Positions 17,305 through 26,550 of a stretch of 48,437 bases of DNA are shown here, in pieces; position 1 is the stretch's first letter; the number at the start of each line of letters is the position of its first letter. This DNA is from Chloroflexota bacterium. GTDB lineage: Bacteria > Chloroflexota > Limnocylindria > Limnocylindrales > CSP1-4. The notes under the pieces are model-generated. The model worked only from the letters and a program-made list of their open reading frames with translations. It was not told the DNA's origin and ran no database searches. A program made the translations under genes and the position numbers. Location of the stretch: NCBI GenBank assembly GCA_013698095.1, contig JACCVQ010000157.1, positions 1-48,437 on the forward strand, in the 5' to 3' direction.

Positions 17305-17664
17305 ATGCTGCGCGTTGGTTCGATCGTGATCCGGGTCGACGACCTGGCCCGCCAGATCGCGTTCTGGACGGCGGCCCTCGACTATGTCGCGCGGGATGGT
17401 GACGCGGACGATTTCGCCCTTCTCCGCCCGCGCGACGGAGCCGGCCCGAACGTCTCGCTCGACCGCGTCCGCGCGAACGTCCAGATCCCGCCCCGGATCC
17501 ACCTCGATCTCTATGCCGAGGACCAAGCCGCAGAGGTCCGGCGCCTGATCGGGCTTGGCGCCAGTGAGGTTCACTGGGACAAGCGACCGCCCGACGCCGA
17601 CTACGTGATCCTGGCCGACCCAGAAGGAAATCGCTTCTGCGTGATCGACGCTGGCGACGCGTGA
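17305..17664 (+). CDS. VOC-superfamily protein, probably co-translated with the cyclase
   Basis: The product is 119 residues from the ATG at 17305. It starts VGSIVIRVDDLARQIAFWTAALDYVARD, contains RIHLDLYAEDQAAEVRRLIGLGA and ends ILADPEGNRFCVID, all standard for the glyoxalase-like VOC fold. The stop is only 4 nt before the GTG of the cyclase gene, which lacks its own clear ribosome site, so translational coupling is likely. The 294 bp before it hold no gene I can support. Confidence 0.85.
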   Translation: MLRVGSIVIRVDDLARQIAFWTAALDYVARDGDADDFALLRPRDGAGPNVSLDRVRANVQIPPRIHLDLYAEDQAAEVRRLIGLGASEVHWDKRPPDADYVILADPEGNRFCVIDAGDA

Positions 17665-17668
17665 AAAC

Positions 17669-20600
17669 GTGACGTCGTCACCCAGGGAAACAATCCCGGG
17701 CTCGGTCGCCGGAGCGCCGACAGGTGCGCCCGTTCGCGACACGCAGCTGACGTTCCTGTTCACCGACGTCGAGGGCAGCACCCGCCTCTGGGAGCAATAT
17801 CCCGACGCGATGCGTCCGGCCCTCGAGCGGCACGACGCGATCCTCCGCGACGCGATCGCCGGCGCCAACGGAGCCATCGTCAAGTCGACCGGCGATGGCC
17901 TGATGGCGGCGTTCGGCGAGCCCGTCGACGCCGTGAGCGCGGCGATCGCCGCCCAACGCGCCCTGCTGAGCGAGCCGTGGCCCCAGATGTGCGCGATCCG
18001 GGTTCGGGTGGGCATCAACACCGGCGAGGCCGAGTCGCGCGGCGGCGACTTCTTCGGCCCTGCCGTGAACCGGACGGCGAGGATCATGGCGGCCGGCCAT
18101 GGTGGCCAGACTCTGCTGTCGGGCTCGACCGCCACACTGGTCGGGGGCCGGCTCCAGGACCAGGCGACGCTGCGCGATCTTGGCGAGCACCGGCTCAAGG
18201 ATCTCGGCCGGCCCGAGCGGCTCTTCCAGCTCGCCCATCCGGCCCTCCCCGCCGACTTTCCGCCGCTCTCCACCCTCGACCTCCGGCCCAACAACCTGCC
18301 GACCCAGACCTCCGCGTTCGTCGGCCGCGACCTGGAGCTTCAGGCCATCCGGGAGCGACTCGACGACGACCGCGTCCGGCTCGTCACGCTGACCGGCCCG
18401 GGCGGGACCGGCAAGACCCGGCTCGCCCTGCGCGCGGCCGCCGAGCAGGTGGATCGGTTCACCGACGGCGTCTTCCTCGTCGACCTGATCAGCGCGAGCG
18501 ACACCGACGACGTCCTCGCCCTTCTCGCGACGGCACTCGGTCTCGGCGACCGGTCCGATCGCTCGCCGCGCGACGAGCTGATCCAGCACCTGCGAGCGCA
18601 GCGGATCCTGCTCGTGCTCGACACCTTCGAGCAGGTCACCGTCGCATCACCGATCCTCGTGGATCTACTGGCCGAATGTCCCGGCCTGAAGCTGCTCGTG
18701 ACCAGCCGTCAGGCGCTCCGCGTTCGCGGCGAGAACGTCGTGACCGTGCCGCCGCTGTCGTTGCCAGCCGCGGCGAGCCGGGCATCGACGGCCGTGGAGC
18801 TGAGCCAGTTCGAGGCGATCCAGCTTTTCGTGGAGCGGGCCCGGGCCGTCCGCTCCGACTTCCATCTCACCGACGACAACGCCGCGGCCGTCGCCGAGAT
18901 CTGCCGGCGGCTCGACGGGCTGCCGCTCGCGATCGAGCTCGCAACGGCCAGGATGAACCTGTTCTCGCCGGAAGCGCTGCGGGATCGGCTGGGGAGCCGG
19001 CTCAAGGCGCTCGGCAGCGGGCCACGCGACCTGCCGGCCCGACAGCAGACCCTGCGGGCCACGATCGAGTGGAGCTACCAGCTGCTCGATCCGGCGGAGC
19101 AACGGCTGCTCGAGCTCCTGTCGGTGTTCGCCGGTGCGTCGGTCGACGCGGTCGAGACCGTGACGGTCGGGCTCGACGAGACCGCCGGCACCGCGCTCGA
19201 CGCGGTCGAGGGCCTCGGCTCCCTTCTCGACAAGAGTCTCGTCCGTCAGGTCGAGGCCAGCGGCGACGCTCGCGCCGTGATGCTCGAGACGATCAGGGAG
19301 TTCGCGGCCGAGCGGATCCACGATCGACCCGAGTTCGCGGCCGCAGCCCGCGATCGACATGCCCGCTACTTCGCCCAGCTCGCGGCCACCGCCTCGAGCG
19401 CCGTGGCCGCCACCGACCGCGACCAGGCGGCCGACGACCTGGATCTCGAACTCGACAACCTCCGGATCGCCTGGCGCCACTGGGTGGACCAGGGCGATCT
19501 CGAGCGACTGGGCGAGTTGCGCGACGGCCTCTGGCACATCTACGAGGCGCGCGGCTGGTACCACGCCACGATCGAGCTGATCCAGGACCTCCTCGCCGTG
19601 ATGGCGAAGAGCCCGGCCGGGCCGGATCGCTGGCAGGATGAGCTGACACTTCGGACAACCCTTGCTCGGACGATCACGTTGCTGCGCGGCTACACGGGCG
19701 AGGTCGAGGACGCATACGCCGAGGCCCTCGCCCTCTTCGAAGGCCACCGCGAGGTGCCGCAGGTCTTCCCGGTGCTCCGGAGCCTCGCCAGCCTCCACGG
19801 GTTCCGGGGTGAGTTCGATCGCGGGATCGAGTATGCCCACGAGATCCTGCGGCTGGCGGACGCGCAGGACGACGCGAGCATGCGGGTCGACGGTCTCGTC
19901 CTGCTCGGCTCGTACACCGGTTTCACAGGACCCCTGGAGCCGGGCCTTGCCTACCTGGACCAGGCGATCGCCGCGTTCGAGGGCGCCGGCTATCAACCAC
20001 GCCGCCTGCGCCTGGGGGTCGATGCCCGGGTGTCGGGCCTGACGACCTCGGGGTTCTTCCTCTGGCTGCTCGGACGCCCGGACCAAACCGTCATGCGAGC
20101 CGATCGAGCCGTGGCCATCGCGACTGACCTCGGCCACCCGTACTCGCTCGCCTACGCCCTGTACCACTCCGGCTTCGCCCACCTGTGGCGGCGCGAGCCG
20201 GAAATCGTGCGGATGCGGGCGAGCGCGGCCATCGGCGTGGCGGAGACGAGCGACTTGCCGGTCTGGCGGGCGCTCGGGCTGTGTCTGCTCGGCGCTGCAA
20301 CGAGCGCGCTCGGCCGACCTGACGACGGCCTCCGGATGATCGAAGACGGCCTCGACCAGTACCAGGGCCTCCGAACGCCGCCGATCTTCTGGCCGATGAT
20401 CCGGTTCATGCAGGCCGGGGCGCATGTCGACGCTGAACGCCCGGAACGTGCCTTCGCCCTGATCGACGAGGGGCTCGAGCTCGGCGGGCCGGAGGACGTC
20501 ACCGCGCCGATGCTCCACATCGTGCGCGGCGACCTGTCGCTCCTCGGCCCGGATGCCGACATCGCGAGCGCGACGGCATCGTACGAGCGGGCGTACGCGG

Positions 20601-20773
20601 TGGCGGAGCGCTACGGCGCCCGAATGCCGCAGCTCCGGGCGGCCGCGCGCCTGTGCCGGGTCGCGACGGATGCGAATCGAGTGGACCGCCTCGCCGTCCT
20701 GCGCGCGGTCGAGGCGACGTTCACCGAGGGCCTGACCACGCCCGATCTGGTGGAGGCCGCGACCTACAGGTAG
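17669..20773 (+). CDS. Class III nucleotide cyclase-ATPase-TPR regulator
   Basis: The product is 1034 residues. Residues about 27-190 are a class III adenylate/guanylate cyclase domain with both metal-binding Asp (Asp33 in FTDVEGST, Asp76 in STGDGLMAAF) and the Asn/Arg of VNRTARI. An AAA/NB-ARC-like ATPase follows (FVGRDLEL; Walker A GPGGTGKT at 243-250; Walker B ILLVLDTFEQ; TSRQALRVRGE; LPLAIELATARM). From about residue 450 the protein is a helical repeat region of TPR character to the end. This architecture is common in Chloroflexota, Actinobacteria and Mycobacterium, where it is thought to couple ligand binding to cNMP output. No HTH effector is seen. The nearby MFS-cNMP protein is a natural candidate target. 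Confidence 0.9.
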   Translation: MTSSPRETIPGSVAGAPTGAPVRDTQLTFLFTDVEGSTRLWEQYPDAMRPALERHDAILRDAIAGANGAIVKSTGDGLMAAFGEPVDAVSAAIAAQRALLSEPWPQMCAIRVRVGINTGEAESRGGDFFGPAVNRTARIMAAGHGGQTLLSGSTATLVGGRLQDQATLRDLGEHRLKDLGRPERLFQLAHPALPADFPPLSTLDLRPNNLPTQTSAFVGRDLELQAIRERLDDDRVRLVTLTGPGGTGKTRLALRAAAEQVDRFTDGVFLVDLISASDTDDVLALLATALGLGDRSDRSPRDELIQHLRAQRILLVLDTFEQVTVASPILVDLLAECPGLKLLVTSRQALRVRGENVVTVPPLSLPAAASRASTAVELSQFEAIQLFVERARAVRSDFHLTDDNAAAVAEICRRLDGLPLAIELATARMNLFSPEALRDRLGSRLKALGSGPRDLPARQQTLRATIEWSYQLLDPAEQRLLELLSVFAGASVDAVETVTVGLDETAGTALDAVEGLGSLLDKSLVRQVEASGDARAVMLETIREFAAERIHDRPEFAAAARDRHARYFAQLAATASSAVAATDRDQAADDLDLELDNLRIAWRHWVDQGDLERLGELRDGLWHIYEARGWYHATIELIQDLLAVMAKSPAGPDRWQDELTLRTTLARTITLLRGYTGEVEDAYAEALALFEGHREVPQVFPVLRSLASLHGFRGEFDRGIEYAHEILRLADAQDDASMRVDGLVLLGSYTGFTGPLEPGLAYLDQAIAAFEGAGYQPRRLRLGVDARVSGLTTSGFFLWLLGRPDQTVMRADRAVAIATDLGHPYSLAYALYHSGFAHLWRREPEIVRMRASAAIGVAETSDLPVWRALGLCLLGAATSALGRPDDGLRMIEDGLDQYQGLRTPPIFWPMIRFMQAGAHVDAERPERAFALIDEGLELGGPEDVTAPMLHIVRGDLSLLGPDADIASATASYERAYAVAERYGARMPQLRAAARLCRVATDANRVDRLAVLRAVEATFTEGLTTPDLVEAATYR

Positions 20774-20838
20774 GCGCAGGCGGCTCTTCGCATGTCCCTG
20801 AGGCCTTCCGGCTGTGAACGTCGCGGTCAGCCCCTGAC

Positions 20839-21309
20839 TCAGCCCACCGCCTTCTTCACGAGCTCGATCAGCTTCTTCTCAACCGCGGGGGTCAACTTGG
20901 CCACCCCGAACGAGGTAGGCCACATGTCGCCGTCATCCAGCTGCGCCTCCTCGCTGAACCCGAAGGTGGCGTAGCGCGCCTTGAACTTCGCGGCGCTCTG
21001 GAAGAAGCAGACGATCTTGCCGTCCTTGGCGTAGGCGGGCATCCCGTACCAGGTCTTCGACTCGAGATCGGGCAGGCCGGCCTTGATGACCGCATGGATT
21101 CGCTCGGCCATGACTCGATCCGACTCTGGCATCTCGGCGATCTTCGCGAGCAGATCCTGCTCGCCGTCCAGCTTCTTGGCACTCGACTTGCGGCGCGACT
21201 CGGCTTTCAGCTCCTTGGCGCGCTCCTTCATCGCGTCCCTTTCTTCGTCGGTCCAGGTCTGGGTGCCGTCGCCGGCTTCGGTTCGGCTGCGCTTCTTCGT
21301 GTCGGTCAT
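20839..21309 (-). CDS. DUF1801-type protein (YdhG-like fold)
   Basis: The product is 156 residues from the ATG at 21309, which has AAGGAG 8 nt upstream. The first 55 residues are highly charged and probably disordered (KKRSRTEAGDG, DAMKERAKELKAESRRKSSAKK). The remainder is the DUF1801/YdhG domain: MAERIHAVIKAGLPDLESKTWYGMPAYAKDGKIVCFFQSAAKF and FGFSEEAQLDDGDMWPTSFGVAKLT. The family includes the Bacillus iron chaperone Fra, but the function here is unknown. Confidence 0.85.
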   Translation of the reverse strand: MTDTKKRSRTEAGDGTQTWTDEERDAMKERAKELKAESRRKSSAKKLDGEQDLLAKIAEMPESDRVMAERIHAVIKAGLPDLESKTWYGMPAYAKDGKIVCFFQSAAKFKARYATFGFSEEAQLDDGDMWPTSFGVAKLTPAVEKKLIELVKKAVG

Positions 21310-21461
21310 GGCGATGCTCCTTGTCGGTCTTCGAGGGCTTGCGGCGTTGACCACATGCTAGGCAGCCGCCGCGGACATGGCTTCTCCAAAACTGCTCGAA
21401 TGAAAGGGCCGCCGACCCGCTTAGGGGCCGACGGCCTGGTGCCTACCGAACGGGCAACGTG

Positions 21462-21956
21462 TCAGCGGGTGCCGACGAGGCGCCCCTCGAACGCCGCCTC
21501 GAGCTCGGCGACGTCGAGCTTCTGCATCTTGAGCATGGCCTCGAACGCCCGCTTCGCGCCGACGCGGTCCGGGCTGGACATGTACTCGTTCAGCTGGCGC
21601 GGAGTTACCTGCCACGACAGGCCAAAGCGATCCTTCAGCCAGCCGCACTGGCTCGGCTCGCCGCCGTTCGCGATGAGGGTGTGCCAGTAGCGGTCCACCT
21701 CGGCCTGGTTCTCGCACTCGATCGCGAACGAGACCGCCTCGGAGAACGTGAAGTCCGGACCGCCGTTCAGGCCGACGAACGGTCGCCCGGCAAGCGTGAA
21801 GCGGACGGTCAGGACGTCGCCTTCCTTGCCGCTTGGATTGTCGGCCGGCGAGCGCTCGATGGCGTCGACGTGGCTGTCCGGGAAGATCGAGCAGTAGAAC
21901 TCGGCGGCTTCCTGGGCTCGGCCATCGAACCAGAGAAATGGCGTGATCGTGGTCAT
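21462..21956 (-). CDS. PhnB-like VOC protein (3-dmu-9_3-mt domain)
   Basis: The product is 164 residues. It begins ITPFLWFDGRAQEAAEFYCSIFPDSHV and has VLTVRFTLAGRPFVGLNGGPDFTFSEAVSFAIEC, the CGWLKDRFGLSWQVTPRQL signature, and a helical tail ending LDVAELEAAFEG. This is the PhnB/'3-demethylubiquinone methyltransferase-like' branch of the VOC fold; despite the name most members are not methyltransferases. Together with the DUF1801 gene it is on the minus strand with about 150 bp between them. Confidence 0.9.
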   Translation of the reverse strand: MTTITPFLWFDGRAQEAAEFYCSIFPDSHVDAIERSPADNPSGKEGDVLTVRFTLAGRPFVGLNGGPDFTFSEAVSFAIECENQAEVDRYWHTLIANGGEPSQCGWLKDRFGLSWQVTPRQLNEYMSSPDRVGAKRAFEAMLKMQKLDVAELEAAFEGRLVGTR

Positions 21957-22109
21957 GGGAATACCTCCCGTGCGGCTTGAGTGCCTCTACCGTGACAGCC
22001 CGCGCCGCTCGACCGCCTCAGGAGATTGGCGCGCGGGTCACAGGTCCCTTGCATCTGCATGTCAGCAGCCGGTCGGCGGCGAGCGGGCCATCGATGCGAT
22101 ACTGCGTTC

Positions 22110-22832
22110 ATGCCCGTCCGCACCGTCGTCGAGCGCGGCACAAAGGGGAAACGAGCCGTCGCTTACAGCCTCGACTGGCCCGGTTGGAGCCGCGGCGCGA
22201 AGACCCCGGAGCTCGCTCTCGAGAGCCTCGAGGCCTATCGCGAGCGCTACCAGCCAATCGCGGCTCTCGCCGGCATGGCGCGCGAGTTCACAGCCGCCGG
22301 CCCGCTCGAGGTCTTCGAGGACAGGGTCGGAACCGGTTCGACCGACTTCTGGGGCATCTCCTTCTCGCCGTCGGCGACAGAGCGCGCCGATCCGATGGAC
22401 GCGGCCGACCTCGAGCGCGGGATCACGATCCTGCAAGCCTGCTGGTCCTTCTTCGACGGCGTCGCCGGCCGGGTGTCGCCGGAGATGCGCAAGGGCCCGC
22501 GCGGGGGTGGCCGCGACCGCCACCGGATCATCCGCCATACCATCCGCACCGAGAGCGAGGACTTCGCGAAACAGGTCGGGTTGCGGATCCCGGAGGAGGC
22601 GGCGCTGACCCCGGACGGGCTGCGCGAGCATCGCGAGACCTACGTCGCCGCGATGCGGGCGTATAACGCAGGCGAGGTCGCGAAGCGGATGCGCTCATGG
22701 ACGCTGCCGTTCCTCATCCGACACTCCGCGTTCCACACGCTCGACCATGCGTGGGAAATGGAGGACAAGGACCTCACCGGCGAGGGCGAGGGCGAGGACG
22801 AGGGTCCGGCGTCTACAACGTCGCACCGCTGA
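22110..22832 (+). CDS. Hypothetical DinB-like protein
   Basis: The product is 240 residues from the ATG at 22110, which leaves a spacer of about 150 bp from the divergent PhnB-like gene. The N-terminus is VRTVVERGTKGKRAVAYSLDWPGWSRGAKTPELALESLEAY, resembling a HicB-like beta-hairpin. A long helical part with a His/Glu motif follows (LIRHSAFHTLDHAWEMEDKDL), which fits a DinB-type metal-dependent fold. An acidic tail closes it. This two-part arrangement recurs as uncharacterised proteins in high-GC bacteria. The biochemical role is unknown. Confidence 0.75.
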   Translation: MPVRTVVERGTKGKRAVAYSLDWPGWSRGAKTPELALESLEAYRERYQPIAALAGMAREFTAAGPLEVFEDRVGTGSTDFWGISFSPSATERADPMDAADLERGITILQACWSFFDGVAGRVSPEMRKGPRGGGRDRHRIIRHTIRTESEDFAKQVGLRIPEEAALTPDGLREHRETYVAAMRAYNAGEVAKRMRSWTLPFLIRHSAFHTLDHAWEMEDKDLTGEGEGEDEGPASTTSHR

Positions 22833-23273
22833 CGTCGGCTCGACGGCGCGGCGTGGGCACCCGCGCCGGCCGCTGATCGGGCGCGGCAGGCTCCGGCGTG
22901 CTGGCTGCGGTTCTTCTCGGTCGCGAGTGATGCGCCGGCTGAACGGAGGGAGCCGGGTCATCGTGGTCGACGTCTCGCTCCTGTCGCGCACGGTTGCCGT
23001 CGCGGGACTCCATTTCGAGCAGAAGCAGGAGCGTCACACCGCAGACCTCCTGCTCCACCCGCCGGTAGCGCCGTACGGGACCGCGAGTTCGGCAACGTCC
23101 ACGTCATTGCGGACGTCGCGTGCGAACCGTCACTCGAGACGGTCCGAGCCTGGTGGTCGAGCCAGCCGAACGCAGTGCGAGGCGGCAGCGACCCGCGATG
23201 ATGTGAGATGGACCCGAGACGGTGTCAACCTATTGTGCGTCCTGCCCAGAAACCAGGAGGTTGAGGAGGTCTT
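22833..23273. other. 441-bp stretch without a recognised gene
   Basis: Frames on both strands give only Arg/Ser/Pro-rich noise. The last part holds the ribosome site of the next gene (GAGGAGGT at 23263-23270). I see no repeat or RNA motif. Confidence 0.4.
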
Positions 23274-24341
23274 ATGTCAATGGTCTTCGGGAGTTCGGCG
23301 TCGCAAACGCTCGTACGCGCACTGGCCGTCGTCGTCATCATCGGTGCCTTCGTCGCGACCCAGCAGATCGAGACCGGGCAGGTCGACACGCTTGCCTGGG
23401 CCGGGCTGGTGGTTGCGTCGATTTCGGCGGCTGCCGTGGCTCTCCAGCTCATGCGACAGCCGAACGCGTCGGTTTCGCTCGCGGACGGTCTCGGGACGAC
23501 GGGGGTCACCGTCGGCGCCGTGCTCGTCGCGATTGGAATCTTCCGGACGGTCTTCAAGGATGCCGCCACCCCGTACAGCGATGCCGTCCTGGGTGTGGGG
23601 CTCGTGGTGCTTCTTGTCTTGACCTTCTGGATGACTGAGCGGCGCAGGCAACCGGCCGCCGCGCCCGCCGCAGTTTTCCCTGTTGCTGGCGCGCCCGGCG
23701 CGGGAGCAGCGCTCGCGGCACCAGCTTCACCACCACCTCCGGCAGGGACATCCGGCGAGGGAACACGCCGATTGACCGTGCTTGGATCGCTCGTCGCTCT
23801 GGTGGTTGTAATCGGATACGCAGCGATCATCGCCGGCCTTTGGGTCCGATCCGGAGCCGCCGACGCGGAATGGGCCCGCCTGATCGGACTGCAGTCCGGC
23901 ATTCAGGCAGCGGCCTTTGCGGCCCTCGGCGCCCTGATCGGCGTGACGATCCAGGGCCAAGCCGTCGGAGCAGCTCAGGATGATGCAGCAAAGGCTCGCG
24001 AGGCGGCTGGCACTGCTGCCGCGGGGGAGGCTGCGGCAACGGCTCAGGTCGGCGCCGCTCAGGCTGCCGTCGAATCACACGGCGAGGTGTTGGACTCCGC
24101 CGACCAGGCCCTGGGCGAGCTCGAGCGAATGGTTGCCGACCGTGCCGTTCCCTCCAGCGTCCGTGAGGACACGCTGGCGCTTGGAGTTGATGAGTTGATT
24201 CGAGACCCAAGTCGGTTGCGGCACGTCGGCCGGGTGATCGTGGCAGACGAGGACGACGCACTGCTCGAAAAGATTCGAGCAACACGGGACGACCTCCGAG
24301 TGCGTCGTCGCTCGGCCAGAACCGGAACTCAAATGGGGTAG
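23274..24341 (+). CDS. Multi-pass membrane protein with coiled-coil C-terminus
   Basis: The product is 355 residues, with a strong GAGGAGGT before the ATG. Hydrophobic helices lie at about residues 12-28, 40-57, 75-93 and 103-120. An Ala/Pro linker follows, then two more helices (about 165-187 and 205-226). Next is an Ala/Glu-rich coiled coil (QDDAAKAREAAGTAAAGEAAATAQ), and the last 70 residues look soluble (LGELERMVADRAVPSSVREDTLALGVDELIRD). I do not recognise a family. It resembles a membrane-anchored signalling or scaffolding protein, but that is only appearance. Confidence 0.7.
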   Translation: MSMVFGSSASQTLVRALAVVVIIGAFVATQQIETGQVDTLAWAGLVVASISAAAVALQLMRQPNASVSLADGLGTTGVTVGAVLVAIGIFRTVFKDAATPYSDAVLGVGLVVLLVLTFWMTERRRQPAAAPAAVFPVAGAPGAGAALAAPASPPPPAGTSGEGTRRLTVLGSLVALVVVIGYAAIIAGLWVRSGAADAEWARLIGLQSGIQAAAFAALGALIGVTIQGQAVGAAQDDAAKAREAAGTAAAGEAAATAQVGAAQAAVESHGEVLDSADQALGELERMVADRAVPSSVREDTLALGVDELIRDPSRLRHVGRVIVADEDDALLEKIRATRDDLRVRRRSARTGTQMG

Positions 24342-24542
24342 GAAGAGAATATCGCCGCCTATGCCTCTCCGGCTATCTCAGCACTGCACATCATTAGAAC
24401 CGAGCGCCTGGATGTAACGGTTACGGCGACGCCGAGGACTGCCACATCGTCTGCTCGTCAGGCAGACGCGCGACGCATGACACGACTGGATCACCGCCTT
24501 CTCCGATGGGTTCGTTGACGTGCGATCGTTGTCGCGCGCCTC

Positions 24543-25835
24543 TCAGGGGGCGACGCGCTGCCAACTGGAGATGTTGCCGGCCGACCAGGCCAGCACGTCA
24601 CCCTCGCCGCCGGCGACCGCGTCAACGAGCCATGTCTCCTTCGAGACGGGATCGCTGATGAGGATCCACGCGCCGTCCGGCGAAAAGGTTGCGGACACGT
24701 ACTCGCCCTCCACGACGGGATAGCCCGGTCCGACGGTCACGGATGCGGCAGCGTCTGCGACCGGTGCGGTCACGATCTGGATCTCGCCGTCATAGAATCG
24801 TTGGAACAAGAGGCGCGTGCTGTCCGGAGAGAACGTCGCGAAGCCTGCGCTGCCGGCGTCATCGTCGAATTCGCGAACGGCGCCGGTGACCAGGTCCAGA
24901 ATATGTAGCCGGTGCCGCCCAGCGGCCGTATCCCACGCGGTGTACGCAAGCAGCTTGCCGTCGGGTGACAGCTGGGGGAACTGATAGTCGTCGTCGCGGT
25001 GGCCGTCCGTGGGCGTCACGGCACGGAGGCCGCTGCCGTCCGGATGCACGGCAAAGAGGCCGCTGCGCACGCGGTTGTCGACGGTCGTGATGGCCCGAAA
25101 CACCACTTCGGCCCCATCCGGGCCGCGGAAGTTCGGGAAGGACGTATTCATGTCGCGACCGAGCTCGATGAGCTGAGGCTCGCCCGGCTCGAGCGCGCTC
25201 CAGCGGTAGAGATGCTGGCCGACCGTGTAGTCCCCGACCGAGCCGATGATGGTCGTATCGTCCGGGGAAATGTCCCACCAGTCCGGCGCGATCAGGGCGC
25301 CGGTCAACGGGATCGGGTTCGCGCCGTCGATCGCGGCGCCGAGCAGCTGGATCCGCTCGCTGGATGTGCCGGCCGAACCGGAGATGCGACGCAGAAACGT
25401 CATCCGGGTTCCGTCCCGGGTGAACCCCGCGGCGAAGTCGTCGGTGGGTCCGCCGAGCAGGAGCCGCGACGTACCGTGCAGGGCGTCGCGGATATAGATG
25501 TCGCCGTCGCCAAAGAGCAAGGCGCCGTTACGCGCTGGGCCGAAAGGCGCCGGAACCTTGCGCTGGGCCCCGGCGATCAGCATGCCGGCAGCCAGCAGCG
25601 CGATCGCGAGGGCGGCCACGACCAAGAGCCGCCAGGGGACGCGCGGCGCGTAGACAAGGGGTCGGACGGGAATGTCCATCGGAAGCCACCTCTGCAGGAA
25701 GGTCCAGCGCGGACGCTGCCGGGTCACGGCGGTCAGCGCGAGGACGTCGGTTGCGTAGTCAGGAACCCGCGGTGCGGCGATGTCGGTCAGGACGTCGGGG
25801 AGCGCCTGCTCGAGCCGGCGATCGAAAGCGGTCAT
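24543..25835 (-). CDS. Membrane protein with TolB-like beta-propeller, probable anti-sigma factor
   Basis: The product is 430 residues. The first 68 residues are cytoplasmic (FDRRLEQALPDVLTDIAAPRVPDYATDVLA). One transmembrane helix follows (WRLLVVAALAIALLAAGMLI), then about 330 residues of PD40/TolB-type repeats (FTRDGTRMTFLRR, SPDDTTIIGS, LSPDGKLLAYTAW, FSPDSTRLLFQRF, FSPDGAWILIS). Its ATG overlaps the TGA of the upstream ECF sigma gene by 4 bp, the classic sigma/anti-sigma coupling. The propeller outside would sense a ligand while the N-terminal tail holds the sigma factor; this is inferred from organisation, since the tail is not a recognised zinc-ASD (no HxxxCxxC). Confidence 0.85.
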   Translation of the reverse strand: MTAFDRRLEQALPDVLTDIAAPRVPDYATDVLALTAVTRQRPRWTFLQRWLPMDIPVRPLVYAPRVPWRLLVVAALAIALLAAGMLIAGAQRKVPAPFGPARNGALLFGDGDIYIRDALHGTSRLLLGGPTDDFAAGFTRDGTRMTFLRRISGSAGTSSERIQLLGAAIDGANPIPLTGALIAPDWWDISPDDTTIIGSVGDYTVGQHLYRWSALEPGEPQLIELGRDMNTSFPNFRGPDGAEVVFRAITTVDNRVRSGLFAVHPDGSGLRAVTPTDGHRDDDYQFPQLSPDGKLLAYTAWDTAAGRHRLHILDLVTGAVREFDDDAGSAGFATFSPDSTRLLFQRFYDGEIQIVTAPVADAAASVTVGPGYPVVEGEYVSATFSPDGAWILISDPVSKETWLVDAVAGGEGDVLAWSAGNISSWQRVAP

Positions 25836-26398
25836 GCCGTATGTCCTTGCGGGAGCTCGAGCGGCTCGGATCGAGCCTCCGCCTGGAGCCCGACCCGCAT
25901 TGCGGAGAGCGACCGGTGGAGGCGCGACTTCGCCGTTCCGAGAGGAATTCCGAGCATGGCCGCCACCTCCGGCAGCGGCAGCCCGAGGAAGTAGTGGGCG
26001 ACGACGACCGCGCGCCAGCCCGGGTCGAGGCGCCGAAGCGCTCGCTCGACCTGGTCGCGGTCAACGATCTCTGAACCTGGATCGCGGACGGGCACGTCCG
26101 CCGATGGCGTCAGCTCGACCTCGATCACGCGCCGGCGTCGCCGCCGCAGGATCTCGAAGCAGGACCGAATGAGGATCCGGTGAATCCACGCGTTGAACTT
26201 GTCGGGATCGCGCAACCCCGGCAGGTCCCGCCACGCGTGGACGAGGGTCTCCTGGACCGCGTCACGCGCGAGCTCGTGATCCCGGAGGATCAGGCGAGCG
26301 GCCGCGTCCAGGCGTGCGATGGGCCCGCCGAGGACGAGCTCGGAGAAGGCGTCATGATCGCCCTCCCCCGCACGCTCCACGAGAAGCCGTTGGTCCAC
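25832..26398 (-). CDS. ECF-type RNA polymerase sigma factor
   Basis: The product is 188 residues from a GTG at 26398. Region 2 reads AARLILRDHELARDAVQETLVHAWRDLPGLRDPDKFNAWIHRILI, followed by an Arg-rich linker and region 4 (ALRRLDPGWRAVVVAHYFLGLPLPEVAAMLGIPLGTAKSRLHRSLSAMR). Regions 1 and 3 are absent, as expected for the ECF (group 4) class. It is followed, with a 4-bp overlap, by the membrane beta-propeller protein that probably controls it. The promoter it recognises cannot be read. Confidence 0.92.
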   Translation of the reverse strand: MDQRLLVERAGEGDHDAFSELVLGGPIARLDAAARLILRDHELARDAVQETLVHAWRDLPGLRDPDKFNAWIHRILIRSCFEILRRRRRRVIEVELTPSADVPVRDPGSEIVDRDQVERALRRLDPGWRAVVVAHYFLGLPLPEVAAMLGIPLGTAKSRLHRSLSAMRVGLQAEARSEPLELPQGHTA

Positions 26399-26550
26399 GG
26401 TCGTTCACTCGTTCTGGCGCGGCCATTCGACCTCGCTCAAATCGTACGGTGCCGACCAGGCGCGGATCGTTCCCGCGGGCGGCGAACCCGCGTCGATGTT
26501 GGCTGATGCCCGTACTCCGGCGCGCTCCCGGCGCCTCGCGGCGCCTCGAT

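Noticed and set aside
15127..18294. Minus-strand open frame of more than 1000 codons opposite the MFS-cNMP and cyclase genes
   Set aside because: It is Arg/Asp/Pro-rich, has no domain, and lies antisense to three well-supported genes. Long antisense frames are expected in G+C-rich DNA.
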